Origin: Gammaproteobacteria bacterium
Lineage (GTDB): Bacteria > Pseudomonadota > Gammaproteobacteria > Chromatiales > Chromatiaceae
DNA: 64,000 bases
Assembly: GCA_020445415.1 (NCBI GenBank)
Contig: JAGRGP010000001.1
Span: forward strand, 28,544 to 92,543
Direction of reading: 5' to 3'
Shown: piece after piece, positions 1 to 9,193 of the stretch
Layout: each line of letters begins with the position of its first letter
Numbering within the stretch: position 1 is the stretch's first letter
Made by a program: the position numbers and the translations under genes
The notes under the pieces: model-generated
Told to the model about the DNA's origin: nothing
Database searches by the model: none
The model's input: only the letters and a program-made list of their open reading frames with translations

Positions 1-554
1 CCCTCGAAACGTATCAGGGTTCCATTCAGTAGGTGTAGCACTGCGTTTTGACCAGGGAGAGGCAGGGTAATTGCGACTGGCCGCCCCCCTAGCCGCTTAC
101 CGATACTGGCCAAAACTTTATCGAAATCTGCGCCCGGTCGATCCATTTTGTTGATGAAAAATAGGCAGGGGAGGGCAAACTTCGCTCGCTGACGCCAGAC
201 CGTCTCTGTTTGCGGTTCGACACCCCGTACCCCGTCCAGCACCAGGACGCAGCCATCCAATACCCGCATACTGCGCTCTACTTCGATGGTGAAATCTACG
301 TGCCCCGGCGTATCGACTATTTGTATCAAATGGTCGTGCCAAAGTGCCTTGGTGATAGCGGAGGTAATGGTAATGCCATGGCTCTGTTCTTCCGCCATAT
401 AGTCCATGTGGGCGGCCCCGTCGTGTACCTCGCCAATCTTGTAAAGGGCGCCCGTATAAAACAGGATTCGTTCCGTTAACGTGGTCTTGCCGGCATCGAT
501 GTGGGCGGCAATCCCAATATTACGCACCTGACGCAGATCTCGAATGCTAGTCAT
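1..554 (-). CDS. fusA: Elongation factor G, N-terminal part (cut by window edge)
   Basis: The reading frame is open from an ATG at 554 to the window edge and gives 184 residues of the GTPase domain of EF-G, the factor that translocates tRNA and mRNA on the ribosome. The P-loop AHIDAGKT is at residues 17-24, DTPGH at 81-85 and NKMD at 135-138. The neighbourhood (osmC, pmbA) is not the str operon, so this may be a second EF-G copy. The switch segment reads [10 protein letters not shown] where the usual form is EQERGITITS, which also fits a paralogue. It lies 76 bp downstream of osmC on the same strand and may be cotranscribed with it. Family assignment is certain; paralogue status is inferred. 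Confidence 0.93.
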   Translation of the reverse strand, partial: MTSIRDLRQVRNIGIAAHIDAGKTTLTERILFYTGALYKIGEVHDGAAHMDYMAEEQSHGITITSAITKALWHDHLIQIVDTPGHVDFTIEVERSMRVLDGCVLVLDGVRGVEPQTETVWRQRAKFALPCLFFINKMDRPGADFDKVLASIGKRLGGRPVAITLPLPGQNAVLHLLNGTLIRFE

Positions 555-630
555 GGCCGTTGCCTGGGATGGCAGTTCGGCAGTTGATTGCGTGCGCCGA
601 TCGGTAAATACACAGTTGGGCGAGTTTCAC

Positions 631-1098
631 TTAGGCGCCCGAGCTGGAATAAAGTCTCTGGCCGGCTTCGCCCACCACTTCCACATCGATGGGAAAGCCC
701 TCCCTGAGACTTGCGGTAACGACACAAAAATCCTCAAATAGGTCAAGGCAGCGTTTCATGCGGGCAGCTTCTTCCAGTTCTCCATTGACCTTCAGGGTTA
801 CGTGGATGTTGCCTATCCGTAGGCGCCCTCCGGCATTGCGAGTAAGAGTGCAGGTAGCACGGGTATGCAGACTGCCCCCAGGCGGGGCATTTTTTGTTAC
901 ACAGAAGAGCAGGCTGGCACTCAGGCAATTGGCCGCGGCCACGGCAAGCATGCGCGAAGGATTCGGCCCCTTTCCTTGACCAACCGGCGGCGTTTCATCG
1001 ACCATCAAATCTTCTACGCCTTGGAGATTAAAATTCACCTTAAATTCATAGCCGTCCTGCTGATCCAACTCGATAGTGAATTTTCTTTCTTCCGACAT
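631..1098 (-). CDS. OsmC family protein
   Basis: This 155-residue protein has the OsmC/Ohr fold signature: an N-terminal beta-rich half, then a helix carrying Cys58 in the context AANCLS, and a second cysteine, Cys125, in EDFCVV. These are the expected redox-active pair. Family members reduce organic hydroperoxides or have related thiol-dependent roles in the cytoplasm. It is closer to the general OsmC type than to Ohr, but the substrate cannot be told from sequence. A perfect FNR-type palindrome lies about 117 bp upstream of the start, and the EF-G gene follows on the same strand. Confidence 0.85.
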   Translation of the reverse strand: MSEERKFTIELDQQDGYEFKVNFNLQGVEDLMVDETPPVGQGKGPNPSRMLAVAAANCLSASLLFCVTKNAPPGGSLHTRATCTLTRNAGGRLRIGNIHVTLKVNGELEEAARMKRCLDLFEDFCVVTASLREGFPIDVEVVGEAGQRLYSSSGA

Positions 1099-1208
1099 GA
1101 TTGCCCCCTGGTGCCTTTGCTATCGGTTATGAGTGGCTAGCCCCGCTGCTTACGGCGGCTGTTGGTCATTACCTTAGCACCAAAGCCGGCTGGCTGTGCT
1201 CCTTGGCG

Positions 1209-1222
1209 TTGATTTGTATCAA
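1209..1222. promoter_or_regulatory. Candidate FNR/Anr binding site
   Basis: TTGATTTGTATCAA matches the FNR/Anr consensus TTGAT-N4-ATCAA at every defined position. It lies in the 167-bp gap between the end of pmbA and the start of osmC, centred about 117 bp upstream of the osmC ATG. That fits an upstream operator for osmC and perhaps the EF-G gene behind it. I could not place a convincing -10 at the class II spacing, so function is inferred from the palindrome and its location alone. Confidence 0.5.
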
Positions 1223-1265
1223 AGTGGGCGCGCGTGACACCTTGCGTTGGACCAATACAGGCCCA

Positions 1266-2600
1266 TTATTCTCCGGCAATGGTCATCGGTGCCATTAACC
1301 AGGATCCGGTTCGGATGCTGCCGCGACGCTCCTCGTCACGGCCAACGGACTGAAGTCCGGTAAACATCGCCTTGAGATTGCCGGCAATGGTGATTTCTTC
1401 TACCGGGTGTTGTATTTCCCCGCCCTTGATCCAAAATCCGGCTGCACCCCTTGAGTAGTCTCCGGTAACCAGGTTCGTTCCGCTTCCCATCATCTCGGTA
1501 ACCAGCAAACCTTCTCCCATAGCGTCAAGCAGGCCGCTAAGATCCAAGTTTCCGGATTCGATAATCAAATTGCGCACCCCCCCGGCATTGGCCGTGGTTT
1601 GCATGCCGAGCTTGCGAGCAGAATAGCTACCCAATAGGTAGCTCTGCAGGATCCCCCCGGTGACCAGATCTTTGGCGTAGGTAGCTACGCCTTCATTGTC
1701 GAAAGGGGCACTTGCCTGGCCTCTGGGTAGTCGTGGATTCTCCTGAATCCGAACAAACTCGGGGAATACTGGCTGCCCCAGCTGATCCAGCAGAAAGGAT
1801 GAATGACGATACAGGGCCGAGCCGCTGATCGCACCGACAAGACTACGCAATAGGCTTACCGCTACTTCTGCCTGAAAGATGACGGGGGCTACTCTCGTGC
1901 CAATGCGCCGGGCGCCTAGTCTGGCCAACGTGCGCTCTCCTGCTCGGCGGCCCACGGCGGCTGGAGCCTCCAGCTCACCCGGAGTGCGTGCCGATGTATA
2001 CCAGTAATCCCGCTGCATGCTGCCTCCCTGCTGGCCGACTACCGCACAGCTGAGACTGTGATGGCTGCTAGGATACCCGCCAATGAATCCGTGGCTATTA
2101 CCGTATACTTGGAGTCCTCGCTGGGTATTCAGGGAGGCGCCCTCGGAATTGGTGATGCGTGGGTCCAGTTCACGGGCCGAATGCTCGCATTCCACGCATA
2201 GGGCGACTGCTTCATCCACCTCGATATCCCAAGGATGGAAGAGGTCCAGGTCGGGAATTTCGGTCGCCATCAGCTCCGGATCCGCTAACCCGGAGCAGGG
2301 GTCGTCGGTGGTAAATTTGGCAATATTGCAGGCCGCCCGTACCGTGTCACGCAGGGCTTCAGGTGAGAAATCGGAGGTGCTCGCGGTGCCTTTGCGGTGA
2401 CCGAAATAAACAGTGATGCCGATACCTTGGTCGCGGGTATGTTCAATGGTTTCGACCTCGCCCAGGCGGGCGGTGACAGACAGCCCCGAATCGCTACTGA
2501 CCCCTGCTTCCGCTGCACTGGCTCCTAGCTTCTTGGCCTCTCCAAGCAGGTCATGAACTAACTGTTGCAGATACTCCTGGCGTTCTATGGTGTCATTCAT
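1266..2600 (-). CDS. pmbA: TldE/PmbA metalloprotease subunit
   Basis: This 444-residue protein is the TldE (PmbA) partner of TldD. In Enterobacteria the TldD/TldE heterodimer matures microcin B17 and degrades the CcdA antitoxin; its housekeeping substrate is less clear. The protein lacks the HEXXXH zinc motif found in TldD, as expected for TldE. Typical features are the N-terminal segment around GVSSDSGLSVTARLGEVET and the C-terminal GSGTNLVTGDYSRGAAGFW region. It starts 12 bp after the tldD stop on the same strand, so the two subunits are very likely cotranscribed and coupled. Confidence 0.95.
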   Translation of the reverse strand: MNDTIERQEYLQQLVHDLLGEAKKLGASAAEAGVSSDSGLSVTARLGEVETIEHTRDQGIGITVYFGHRKGTASTSDFSPEALRDTVRAACNIAKFTTDDPCSGLADPELMATEIPDLDLFHPWDIEVDEAVALCVECEHSARELDPRITNSEGASLNTQRGLQVYGNSHGFIGGYPSSHHSLSCAVVGQQGGSMQRDYWYTSARTPGELEAPAAVGRRAGERTLARLGARRIGTRVAPVIFQAEVAVSLLRSLVGAISGSALYRHSSFLLDQLGQPVFPEFVRIQENPRLPRGQASAPFDNEGVATYAKDLVTGGILQSYLLGSYSARKLGMQTTANAGGVRNLIIESGNLDLSGLLDAMGEGLLVTEMMGSGTNLVTGDYSRGAAGFWIKGGEIQHPVEEITIAGNLKAMFTGLQSVGRDEERRGSIRTGSWLMAPMTIAGE

Positions 2601-2612
2601 CGTGTGATTCGG

Positions 2613-4055
2613 CTAATAGTTGGTTCCACCCACGGTTAGTTCGTCCACCCTGAGGGTGGGTTGGCCTACCCCCACGGGGACACTCTGGCCCTCCTTGCCA
2701 CAAGTTCCCACCCCCTCGTCCAGTTGCAGGTCATTGCCGACCATGCTGACTTTGGTTAGAACATCCGGCCCATTGCCGATCAAAGTGGCTCCCTTGACCG
2801 GATGCGTTACCTTGCCGTTCTCGATGAGATAGGCCTCGCTGGCGGAAAAGACAAACTTCCCGGACGTGATATCCACCTGCCCCCCCCCGAAATTTACCGC
2901 ATAGAGGCCCTTAGCGACCGAGGCGATGATTGCTTCGGGCTCATGGTCTCCCGGCAGCATATAAGTGTTGGTCATGCGCGGCATAGGCAGGTGGGCATAT
3001 GATTCGCGCCGCCCGTTTCCAGTTGATTGGGTACCCATTAACCGGGCGTTAAGTCGATCCTGCATGTAACCTTTGAGGATGCCGTTCTCGATGAGGACTG
3101 TCCTCTGACCGGGGACTCCCTCGTCATCTAAGGTCAATGAGCCACGTCGGTTAGGTAAGGTCCCGTCATCCACCACAGTGCAGCCCTTGGCGGCAACTCG
3201 TTCGCCAAGCCTACCGGAAAATGCGGAGGTTCCCTTACGGTTGAAATCGCCCTCCAGCCCATGGCCGATGGCCTCATGGAGAAGTACTCCGGGCCAGCCT
3301 GGACCCAGTACTACCGGCATGGTGCCGGCAGGCGCATCCCTGGCTTCCAGATTGACCAGCGCTTGGCGGGTAGCCGTGCGGGCATAGGCGAGTGCCCGCT
3401 GATGATCGAGAAAGAACTGCAGCCCAGATCTGCCACCACCACCGCTCGATCCTTGCTCACGTTTGCCGTTCTGCTCAACGATAACGTGAACGTTACAGCG
3501 CACCAGAGGTCGTACATCGCCGTGCATGCTGCCGTCGCTACCTACTACGAGAATGATATCGTGGACGGCAACCAGGCTCGCAATTACCTGTGTTACGCGT
3601 GGGTCCTGAGACCTGGCTTCGGCATCAATGCTCCGCAGCAGTTCAATTTTCTCCACTTCGTTGAGACTCTGGAGCGGATTCATGGACGGGTAGTAAGCAG
3701 GAACGGAGGCGCCGCCAGAAACTTTGATGCGGCTATTTCCACCCCCTACGGCAATGGCCCGTGCGGTTCGTCCGGCCTCTAAGAGCCGGTTCAGTTCTAT
3801 TTCATCGCTGTAAGCAAACCCGGTCTTTTCTCCGCTGATGGCTCTTACCCCCACGCCTTGTTCGATATTGTAAGAGCCCTCCTTGACAATACTGTCTTCC
3901 AGTACCCAGGATTCCAGGCGGCTACTCTGGAAATAGAGATCCGCCGCATCGACTTGGGTTGATAACAGATGATCCATTACCCGGTTCAGGTCAGACTCTT
4001 GGAGGTTGGCAGGGGTCAGCAAGGTGGCACGAGCGATTTCGCAGGGTGATGTCAT
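2613..4055 (-). CDS. tldD: TldD metalloprotease
   Basis: This 480-residue protein is the catalytic subunit of the TldD/TldE protease. The zinc-binding HEXXXH motif is seen as HEAIGH at residues 260-265 within [13 protein letters not shown]. The C-terminal half carries the conserved glycine-rich region [20 protein letters not shown]. Length matches the family (about 480). The gene sits between a nitrilase-family gene (107 bp upstream) and pmbA (12 bp downstream), the order common in gammaproteobacteria. No separate promoter is evident before pmbA. Confidence 0.97.
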   Translation of the reverse strand: MTSPCEIARATLLTPANLQESDLNRVMDHLLSTQVDAADLYFQSSRLESWVLEDSIVKEGSYNIEQGVGVRAISGEKTGFAYSDEIELNRLLEAGRTARAIAVGGGNSRIKVSGGASVPAYYPSMNPLQSLNEVEKIELLRSIDAEARSQDPRVTQVIASLVAVHDIILVVGSDGSMHGDVRPLVRCNVHVIVEQNGKREQGSSGGGGRSGLQFFLDHQRALAYARTATRQALVNLEARDAPAGTMPVVLGPGWPGVLLHEAIGHGLEGDFNRKGTSAFSGRLGERVAAKGCTVVDDGTLPNRRGSLTLDDEGVPGQRTVLIENGILKGYMQDRLNARLMGTQSTGNGRRESYAHLPMPRMTNTYMLPGDHEPEAIIASVAKGLYAVNFGGGQVDITSGKFVFSASEAYLIENGKVTHPVKGATLIGNGPDVLTKVSMVGNDLQLDEGVGTCGKEGQSVPVGVGQPTLRVDELTVGGTNY

Positions 4056-4162
4056 GACGGTCTAAGGTTGTCTCGCTGGTCTATCAGGTATGCAGGGAAA
4101 GATAAGGCTGGAATCCTCCAATTCAACCCCGCGGAATTAGCGGTGAATTTAGCTGGCTATGT

Positions 4163-4993
4163 TCAAGAACAGTGCAGCCGGCGGTGTTGGATAGTTGGAA
4201 AATTCCGCCGGGTATTCGTCAGGAAATCGAGGTCGATTACACCACTCACTGAGCCGGCATTGGTTGTTATCTGGTTGAGAATCGTTCCCCACGGATCAAC
4301 GACCATACTATGGCCGTGGGTTTCCCGCCCGCTGATATGAAAGCCTCCCTGAGCCGCGGCGATAACGTAGCTAAGATTTTCGATGGCTCGGGCCCTGAGC
4401 AGGGTTTCCCAGTGTGCCTTGCCGGTGATGGCCGTAAAGGCCGCAGGCAGGCAAATGACCTCCATGCCTTGATCCAGCATGGCACGAAACAGCTCTGGAA
4501 AGCGAAGATCGTAACAGATCGCGATTCCAAGCTTGCCGAATGGGGAGTCGACCACGACAACGTGGTGGCCCGGTTCGATGCTGTTGGATTCTTTGTAGCG
4601 TTCGTTGGCATCCACGAGATTGACATCGAATAGATGCATCTTGTCGTAACGGGCAACCCGCTTACCCTGGTCGTCGAAAACCAGGCACACCGAGCGCACC
4701 CGGGTATTGTCATCGGCCTCCAGTGGGATGGTTCCACCCACCAGCCAAATTCCCAGACGCTTTGCCAACTGGCTCAGAAAGGTCTGGAGGGGACCGTTTT
4801 GGTCTGGTTCCGCCAGTGCGCAGACGTCGCGTTCTTTTTTTCCCATGAAGGCAAAATTTTCCGGCAGGACGACCAGGCCGGCACCCTTCTTCACAGCCTT
4901 TTCCACCAGCTGTTCCGCCTTCAGGAGATTGGCGCTGACGTTAGGTCCGCTGGCCATCTGGATGGCCGCGGCTAGTCGATGGCTCAGTGTCAT
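4163..4993 (-). CDS. Carbon-nitrogen hydrolase (Nit1-like amidase)
   Basis: The 276-residue product belongs to the nitrilase superfamily. The catalytic triad is visible: Glu45 in LPENF, Lys118 in YDKMHLFDV and Cys160 in ICYDLRFPELF. The last motif is typical of the Nit1 branch, whose members hydrolyse deaminated glutathione. The genes around it (yhdP upstream, tldD downstream) are the usual setting in gammaproteobacteria. I chose the ATG at 4993 over an in-frame TTG at 5029, because it begins at the conserved beta strand and has GGAG upstream. Exact substrate is inferred from the subfamily. Confidence 0.9.
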   Translation of the reverse strand: MTLSHRLAAAIQMASGPNVSANLLKAEQLVEKAVKKGAGLVVLPENFAFMGKKERDVCALAEPDQNGPLQTFLSQLAKRLGIWLVGGTIPLEADDNTRVRSVCLVFDDQGKRVARYDKMHLFDVNLVDANERYKESNSIEPGHHVVVVDSPFGKLGIAICYDLRFPELFRAMLDQGMEVICLPAAFTAITGKAHWETLLRARAIENLSYVIAAAQGGFHISGRETHGHSMVVDPWGTILNQITTNAGSVSGVIDLDFLTNTRRNFPTIQHRRLHCS

Positions 4994-5124
4994 GGATAGG
5001 ACGTCGCTCCGGAAGTGGTTGTCAATCAACGCATAGAGGCTTGTGCTGGAGAGACTAGCACAGAAACTCGCCTGCAGGCAGCGCCACCAGTGCTATGAAT
5101 TCTGGGAGCGGCTGCAACGCTGGG

Positions 5125-8100
5125 TTAGTCTACGCCTAGTGTTCCGTCTCGGGTTTCCTCAAAGGACGGAGATCTGGGCTTTAGGCTATTCTTCAGCCTT
5201 TGAAACAATCCCTCTTTGGGTTCCGGCTGATCGGCCGGGGAGAGGACTTCGCCGCTGTTACGCGATGAATCAGTATCCGGGTCGGCAGGCGGTTTCCTAT
5301 TGTGCTGGGAGGCCGCTATCGGTTCCGGAGTATTGGGCTCTGCCGATGACCCCGGGGGTTGGGAAAGGGTGAAGACAGGTTCAGACCAGGGGCCCTTGAC
5401 CTCATACTGACGTTGAGAAGCCTTGTCGAATTCGTCTCCAAAGAGGCCTTGGGCCACCAGCATCGCCGCCCCGCCAATAGGCCCTCCGGCCAGGAATCCC
5501 GCCACCGGAAGGGCGCCGGATACTCTCGGCGTTATGGTGATTAACTGGTCGAGCTCCTCGGTGACCAGATCGGTCCGTCCCAAGATATCAATTTGCGCGG
5601 AAGGACCTGTAATACTCAGATTGGTGGTATAGGCGCTGCCGTCTTTCAGGCGAAAGCTACCCTCGATGTGGTCAAAGGCGAGACCCTTTTGGGTCAGATC
5701 GCTGAAGTCTAGCCTGAGGCGCCGCTGCAACGCAGTGAGGTTGAGCAATCCAAAGATGCGCCCGACACCCGGCTCGACCTCGAGAAACCGGCCGTTTCCG
5801 AGCTGCAGATCGATGTTTCCGGCGAGCAGTTCCGTTCGATATCCTAGGGGATCACTCGGCCAATTCAACTCGGCACCGAACTCTCCCGGGGCGCCATCGA
5901 TGTTCCGGGAGAATCCACATTTTTCCAGAAATTCCCCCAGTGAACGGGTGGCCAGGGAAAATTCCAGCTGAGTGAGCTGAGGGCTCGACACGGGGTGGAT
6001 CCATTGCCCATGAGCGGCAATCTGTGCCAGCTCGGAGTTGAGGGAGAAATCTTGCAGTTTCAGCCCCTCCGGTAATTGGCTAGTAACCATCCGTAACTCC
6101 CCAAATGCGTGACCATTGATATTCACCTTCTTGATCGTTAGATCCGTGGCCGGGATTCGAGAAGGTTCCAGCGGGGCTGGGTTCGCTTCCGGTGGGTTTG
6201 TGGCTTCCGTAGCGAGCCAAGACGGATCGAATTCCAAATCGAGGCGTTCCATGGTTGCCTTCAGTGGCTGTGTGGACTGATCGAGGGGGATCTCGACAAT
6301 CCCCTCCAAGCGCTGACTGCGAACGGTACCGGCCAGCCGCGCTCCTTCCCGGCGTAGATCCACATCGAACTGGTTTAGGGTAATGTCACCAAATTGTGCG
6401 CGCTCCAAGTGCAGCTGGACATGCTGCAGGGGAGGGCTATTGGCGGATCCTGTTGGTTGATCTGCGAGTTTCCACCAGGCAGCCAGATCCAACGTCGGCA
6501 ATGTTCCTCGAATTTCGATGCCAGGCGCATCCGCCAACTCGGCCGGGCCGCCACCCAACTGAACGGTGGCTCGTTCGATGCCACCTTGGTCTTCCGGCAG
6601 CAGCAGCAGTTCGAAATCTGTTCCGTACCGGACTCTCACCGGCTGCGCTGTGGCTTTGCCGAGTGTGGTGGAGACCCTTATGTCGCCCGAATCCTTCGGG
6701 CTCTTACCCAGGGGAAGGGGCAAATCGATAGCGGTTCCGGTGAGGGCGGAGGTGGCCAGAATTTCGACGTCTTTGCGGCTGGCGGCGGCATGCGGGACAT
6801 CAAGCCGCAGGTTCCAGATGCTGGATCCCGAAAATGGGAGGTTGGCGGTCTCCGGCGCGTATTGAGTCAGCGTCTCCCGGGAGATGGGACCACGGGCAGT
6901 GATACGCGTAGCTTGGTCCAATGTGGCCACGTCAACGGAAATACGACTGCCGAGCAGCGAGGCTTCGAGCCCCTGGGCCTTGACATGATCATGGCCAAAT
7001 GCCAGCTCTCCGGTAATACCGGTGAGAGGTAAATGCCAATCTTCCAGGTGCAGGACTGCACCAGCGAGCTTGACGGCCCCGTCCAGGCGAAACGCATCCG
7101 AGGACGTGATTGGAACCTCCATGTCTATTCGGGTGTCGGCGCTCCCTTCGCTTCGTAAGCCTTCGGTAAGGGAAGAAAAGTTGCTCGCCAGGGGGGACTC
7201 GCGCAGTAACCGGAGGGTATCCTGAAGCGGCCCTCGGACATTGCCTGTGAACACCACGGGCGATGAGCCCGCAAGGTCCGCGATACTGCCCTCCGCCTCG
7301 ACTAGTTGGCTGTCGAAGATTGTTCCCTGGTCAATCCAGGTGTGGAAGCTGTTGTTTAGGAAGCGTACCTGCGCGGAGACATTGGTGAGGGGAGGCCATT
7401 GGGGCCAGTAGTCAATGGTCATTGCTCGGCAGCGAAAGAATACCTCGAACACACCGTTGTGAGTCTTGTGGTAGGGAAAATCGTCCAGCGGACCACGCAC
7501 TACCGCGCTCCCCGAAACCACCTGGCCATCGACGATGCTCCGGTCCAGCCATTTCACCACGGCCTCGGGCATGATTCCCACGGGGTAGTAATGGTGTGCA
7601 TTGACCGCCAACCCATCCGAAAAGTCGGTATGCAGGTCCATTAACACAGGCTTTCCGGATTGTTCCGGAATCTCCATAGTCAGACGGGTGCGGGTGTGGA
7701 TATCCCGGGTGACTGCCATGATGTTCCGTGAGTCGAGTCGCCAGCCACCCTCGGTTTCCCGGGTCCATGTCAGGTTTCCGCGTAACCGTTGCAGCTGTAA
7801 AGGATTGCGAAAGAGGTGGGGAAAACTCAGATTGGTATCCGTGCCGTCAAGTTGCAGTGCGCCCTTGTCTTGATCTATCCAGAAGCTGCCATCCAGGTGC
7901 GAGACTCCTGGAAGACGCTTCCATGGCTGGGTGGACAGGGTTGTGAATTTACCCTGCATGGACCACAGGTTTTGGCCGTTTTGCTGCCGGAAGTTTAACC
8001 TAAAATCCCGCAGATCGGTGTGCGGGGCAAGCGATGCCACCCTATCTTTGAACTCTCCCCAGGGAAGGGGCAGGGTACTGGCGACTGCCATGGCATCTTC

Positions 8101-9180
8101 TACCCGCGCAAATTGGATACCGGCGGAGAGGTTAAGTTGGCGCCGGTTGTCGTGGTTTACCCGGAGGGCCCAACGAGTAGGCGGCCAGCGTTTTCCGTCC
8201 CGTGTGAGGGTCAGGTCTTCGAGGGTGAGTTGCCAACCCTCAGGTTGGCTCCGCCAGTCGAAGTCCCCCCCCGTTTGATCCAGGTAAACAAATCGGTTGT
8301 CGGTGGCGGCTTCTCCGGGATTTGCCGTCTCGACCTTTACCCCATGAAGATCCAGGCGGCCGGTTACCCGGGATAATTCACCCTTTGACCAGTGCCACCA
8401 GCTCTCCATGTTGGCCGTACCGTCCTGGATATTCGGGACATCCACCGGCGGGTACGCATTCAGCAGTGTGGCGAGCGCGACATCCGTCCCCCTCAGATAT
8501 AGGTCGGCATCCCACTGGCCAGAAGGGCTGATGCTACCCCGCAGATCGGCACGCAGCTCCAGCAGTCCCTTGGACTGGCCGGGAATAGGCAAGCGAGCAT
8601 TCACCTGATGCCGGTTTACACCGCTGCGCAGTTCTGCCTGGATGCCGGTGTAGGACTGGGGCGGGGTTCCAGTCAGTTCGTTTTCCCAAACGATCTCACT
8701 CGCTTCTATACCAATCCGGTATGGGATCGGAGTCGACCCGCCATCCCTCGAGAGAAGCTCCAGTTTCTCCAGCCCAGTCACGCTTAGGGTTTTATCCTTC
8801 TTCAGCTTGAGGCCCAGGTGCACCTGGGAGAGGATGATTTGGCGCAACTTTATTTCTCTCGCCAGGATACTTTCCAGCAGGGCGACAGTGACTCGGACCT
8901 CCGGTAGTTTCAGCGCGGGATAATTCGGCCGATCTGGTGCGGAGACCGCGATGTCGGTAAAGATTAACTCGGGCCCTACACCATGCCAGCGTGCCGTTAG
9001 CCCACCTAAATGGACCGGCCTCTTGAGATTTTCCGATAACCAGTTTTCGGCTTCGGCGCGGTATTGGGACAAGTTTGGCAGCCACAAGCTGAAGACGACC
9101 AGCGCCAGGGCAATGAAGGAGAGGGCGATAGTCGAGATCTGCCTGAGTTTGATCGCGAGGTATTTAACTAAGGGGTTCAT
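5125..9180 (-). CDS. yhdP: YhdP family protein (AsmA-like, envelope lipid transport)
   Basis: This 1351-residue protein has one N-terminal membrane anchor (about residues 15-35) and a long periplasmic beta-rich body with an AsmA-like C-terminal part. That is the architecture of YhdP, one of the TamB/YdbH/YhdP group thought to bridge the inner and outer membranes and carry phospholipids. The last about 80 residues are rich in Pro, Glu and Ser and look disordered. It starts 13 bp after the rng stop and precedes the nitrilase and tldD genes, the same order as in E. coli and Pseudomonas. Length is in the family range (about 1270-1400). Confidence 0.95.
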   Translation of the reverse strand: MNPLVKYLAIKLRQISTIALSFIALALVVFSLWLPNLSQYRAEAENWLSENLKRPVHLGGLTARWHGVGPELIFTDIAVSAPDRPNYPALKLPEVRVTVALLESILAREIKLRQIILSQVHLGLKLKKDKTLSVTGLEKLELLSRDGGSTPIPYRIGIEASEIVWENELTGTPPQSYTGIQAELRSGVNRHQVNARLPIPGQSKGLLELRADLRGSISPSGQWDADLYLRGTDVALATLLNAYPPVDVPNIQDGTANMESWWHWSKGELSRVTGRLDLHGVKVETANPGEAATDNRFVYLDQTGGDFDWRSQPEGWQLTLEDLTLTRDGKRWPPTRWALRVNHDNRRQLNLSAGIQFARVEDAMAVASTLPLPWGEFKDRVASLAPHTDLRDFRLNFRQQNGQNLWSMQGKFTTLSTQPWKRLPGVSHLDGSFWIDQDKGALQLDGTDTNLSFPHLFRNPLQLQRLRGNLTWTRETEGGWRLDSRNIMAVTRDIHTRTRLTMEIPEQSGKPVLMDLHTDFSDGLAVNAHHYYPVGIMPEAVVKWLDRSIVDGQVVSGSAVVRGPLDDFPYHKTHNGVFEVFFRCRAMTIDYWPQWPPLTNVSAQVRFLNNSFHTWIDQGTIFDSQLVEAEGSIADLAGSSPVVFTGNVRGPLQDTLRLLRESPLASNFSSLTEGLRSEGSADTRIDMEVPITSSDAFRLDGAVKLAGAVLHLEDWHLPLTGITGELAFGHDHVKAQGLEASLLGSRISVDVATLDQATRITARGPISRETLTQYAPETANLPFSGSSIWNLRLDVPHAAASRKDVEILATSALTGTAIDLPLPLGKSPKDSGDIRVSTTLGKATAQPVRVRYGTDFELLLLPEDQGGIERATVQLGGGPAELADAPGIEIRGTLPTLDLAAWWKLADQPTGSANSPPLQHVQLHLERAQFGDITLNQFDVDLRREGARLAGTVRSQRLEGIVEIPLDQSTQPLKATMERLDLEFDPSWLATEATNPPEANPAPLEPSRIPATDLTIKKVNINGHAFGELRMVTSQLPEGLKLQDFSLNSELAQIAAHGQWIHPVSSPQLTQLEFSLATRSLGEFLEKCGFSRNIDGAPGEFGAELNWPSDPLGYRTELLAGNIDLQLGNGRFLEVEPGVGRIFGLLNLTALQRRLRLDFSDLTQKGLAFDHIEGSFRLKDGSAYTTNLSITGPSAQIDILGRTDLVTEELDQLITITPRVSGALPVAGFLAGGPIGGAAMLVAQGLFGDEFDKASQRQYEVKGPWSEPVFTLSQPPGSSAEPNTPEPIAASQHNRKPPADPDTDSSRNSGEVLSPADQPEPKEGLFQRLKNSLKPRSPSFEETRDGTLGVD

Positions 9181-9193
9181 CCGGGCGTGGGGC

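Noticed and set aside
3261..3782. 173-residue plus-strand open frame
   Set aside because: Antisense to tldD, with no recognisable domain.
6394..7032. 212-residue plus-strand open frame
   Set aside because: Antisense to yhdP and not protein-like.
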